DNA from: Chitinophaga chungangae
GTDB taxonomy: Bacteria; Bacteroidota; Bacteroidia; Chitinophagales; Chitinophagaceae
Assembly: GCF_017742215.1 (NCBI RefSeq)
Contig: NZ_JAGHKP010000002.1
Coordinates: forward strand, 285,050-349,049
Reading direction: 5' to 3'
DNA: 64,000 bases
Below, piece after piece: positions 63,136 through 64,000 of the stretch; position 1 is the stretch's first letter, and the number at the start of each line of letters is the position of its first letter. The notes below the pieces were generated by a model, which worked only from the letters and a program-made list of their open reading frames with translations, searched no databases and was not told the DNA's origin. Made by a program: the position numbers and the translations under genes.

Positions 63136-63597
63136 ATGAGGATCACATTTTCACATGCGGAGCTGCCGGAAACCGCCCGCCAATTTTGGGAAACTTATGC
63201 CAGCGAGCAGGTCTTTGCGATGAATGGCGAAATGGGCGTGGGAAAAACCACTTTCGTAAAAGCGCTCTGCTCCGCCAAAGGCGTGGAAGATTCCACCGCC
63301 AGCCCCACTTTTTCCATTATCAACGAATACCGGTATACGGACGCGCGGAACCGGGAAAAACTCATCTACCACCTGGACCTTTACCGTCTCAAAAGCCTGG
63401 AAGAAGCGATAGAAGCAGGCGTGGAAGACTGTCTGTACCATCCGGACGCCATCTGTTTCGTGGAATGGCCCGATGTGGTGGCGCCGTTGCTGCCGCAGGA
63501 CACGGTGTATGTATACCTGTCCGTAACGGCGGACCAGCGCAGGAAACTCGTCGCCGGATCGGCCGACCCGGGGGAATTTACGCCGTCGCTGCAATAA
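63136..63597 (+). CDS. tsaE: tRNA threonylcarbamoyladenosine biosynthesis ATPase TsaE
   Basis: The 153-residue ATPase has Walker A GEMGVGKTTFVKAL near residue 31 and the TsaE pattern SPTFSIINEY near 57, then YHLDLYRL and FVEWPD. It works with TsaB, TsaC and TsaD to make t6A in ANN-decoding tRNAs. The frame is open from 62926, but the family length and the ATG at 63136 favour the later start. It is followed by alanine dehydrogenase 46 bp downstream on the same strand. Confidence 0.94.
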   Translation: MRITFSHAELPETARQFWETYASEQVFAMNGEMGVGKTTFVKALCSAKGVEDSTASPTFSIINEYRYTDARNREKLIYHLDLYRLKSLEEAIEAGVEDCLYHPDAICFVEWPDVVAPLLPQDTVYVYLSVTADQRRKLVAGSADPGEFTPSLQ

Positions 63598-63643
63598 TAA
63601 ATGTATCTTTGGAAGCACCTAACACACTCAATTTTCTACGATT

Positions 63644-64000
63644 ATGGAGCCAAGGCAAAAAACTGTCGTGAGTGCCGGATTTACATATTCCCCTTTGGAA
63701 GAAACGCTGGACATACCCCTGAAAAACTCGAGGTTGTTCATTGGTATCCCCAAAGAAACTTCCTTCCAGGAAAGCCGCATTGCGTTAACGCCCGATGCCG
63801 TCAGCATTCTCAGCAACAACGGCCATCACATAGTCGTAGAGCATAAAGCCGGCGACGGTTCCCACTTCTACGATACGGATTATTCCGAAGCCGGTGCGGA
63901 GATCGTGTACGATAAAAAGGAGGTATTCAAAGCCGACATCATCGTAAAATCAGCCCCGCTTAATGACGAAGAGATAGAACTGCTGCACCCTCACCAGATC
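63644..64000 (+). CDS. ald: Alanine dehydrogenase, N-terminal part (truncated by window end)
   Basis: The first 119 codons are visible and run off the window. The text after a short leader reads IGIPKETSFQESRIALTPDAV, the N-terminal signature of alanine dehydrogenase/PNT-type proteins, followed by HIVVEHKAGDGSHFYDTDYSEAGAEIV and a VKSAPLNDEEI stretch. The enzyme interconverts alanine and pyruvate with NAD. The start ATG at 63644 is the only one fitting, 46 bp after tsaE. The leader before the conserved block is about 30 residues longer than in B. subtilis Ald. Confidence 0.85.
   Translation, partial: MEPRQKTVVSAGFTYSPLEETLDIPLKNSRLFIGIPKETSFQESRIALTPDAVSILSNNGHHIVVEHKAGDGSHFYDTDYSEAGAEIVYDKKEVFKADIIVKSAPLNDEEIELLHPHQI

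Noticed and set aside
1-64000. CRISPR array, insertion sequence or integron
   Set aside because: No spaced short repeats, transposase motifs, or terminal inverted repeats were seen; the only repeat array is the two-unit tRNA-like one.

Overview
The window looks like chromosome from a Bacteroidota bacterium, most likely Chitinophagaceae and close to Chitinophaga (inference). The lineage markers are a SusC/SusD pair under an ECF sigma/FecR pair, a type IX secretion (T9SS) C-terminal sorting domain, the T9SS regulator PorX, a fused LpxC-FabZ, and general lack of Shine-Dalgarno sequences. Coding density is high, G+C is moderate, and there is no CRISPR array, insertion sequence, integrase or prophage module.

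Layout. 1-317: two identical 135-bp tandem units, each with a hairpin terminator and the 3' two thirds of a tRNA-Leu(UAG) whose 5' third is unrelated; then a third terminator. 327-3306: a zinc-ribbon membrane protein and an NRPS-condensation-like acyltransferase on the minus strand, divergent from an alpha/beta hydrolase. 3451-7283 (-): three secreted proteins, two sharing an N-terminal module and the third with a T9SS sorting domain. 7828-17525 (+): a receiver-only response regulator, a membrane-anchored HEAT-repeat protein, two tandem processive family-2 glycosyltransferases, a TPR/YaiO-type outer-membrane barrel and a DUF4838 glycosidase-like protein. I read this as a synthase-dependent exopolysaccharide system without a recognisable c-di-GMP module; it is the best candidate here for an undescribed system.

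17571-18293: SMI1/KNR4 protein. 33456-18273 (-): a polysaccharide utilisation locus running sigma factor, FecR, STN-SusC, SusD, DUF3823 lipoprotein, GH71/99-like, GH92, an alginate-lyase-like/beta-helix fusion and an esterase-like hydrolase. GH99-like plus GH92 suggests an alpha-mannan or mannose-rich glycan (inference). 33708-34032: a frameshifted remnant of an outer-membrane barrel.

34399 to the end is mostly housekeeping: tig-clpP-clpX with a small protein; cupin and dihaem cytochrome c divergent from an AraC-type regulator; a GapN-like aldehyde dehydrogenase; acyl-CoA dehydrogenase; an HhH protein; a metallo-hydrolase; PorX; an HD phosphohydrolase; lpxD-lpxC/fabZ-lpxA with an ABC ATPase and an MFS transporter; a lactonase-like metallo-hydrolase; a small lipoprotein; a HerA-like ATPase; a Gfo/Idh/MocA oxidoreductase; then copper ATPase, TRIC-type channel and RecQ on the minus strand; and tsaE followed by the start of an alanine dehydrogenase cut by the window end.

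All calls come from reading translations and motifs by eye. No database search was run, so family names rest on recognised motifs and start codons are estimates where noted.
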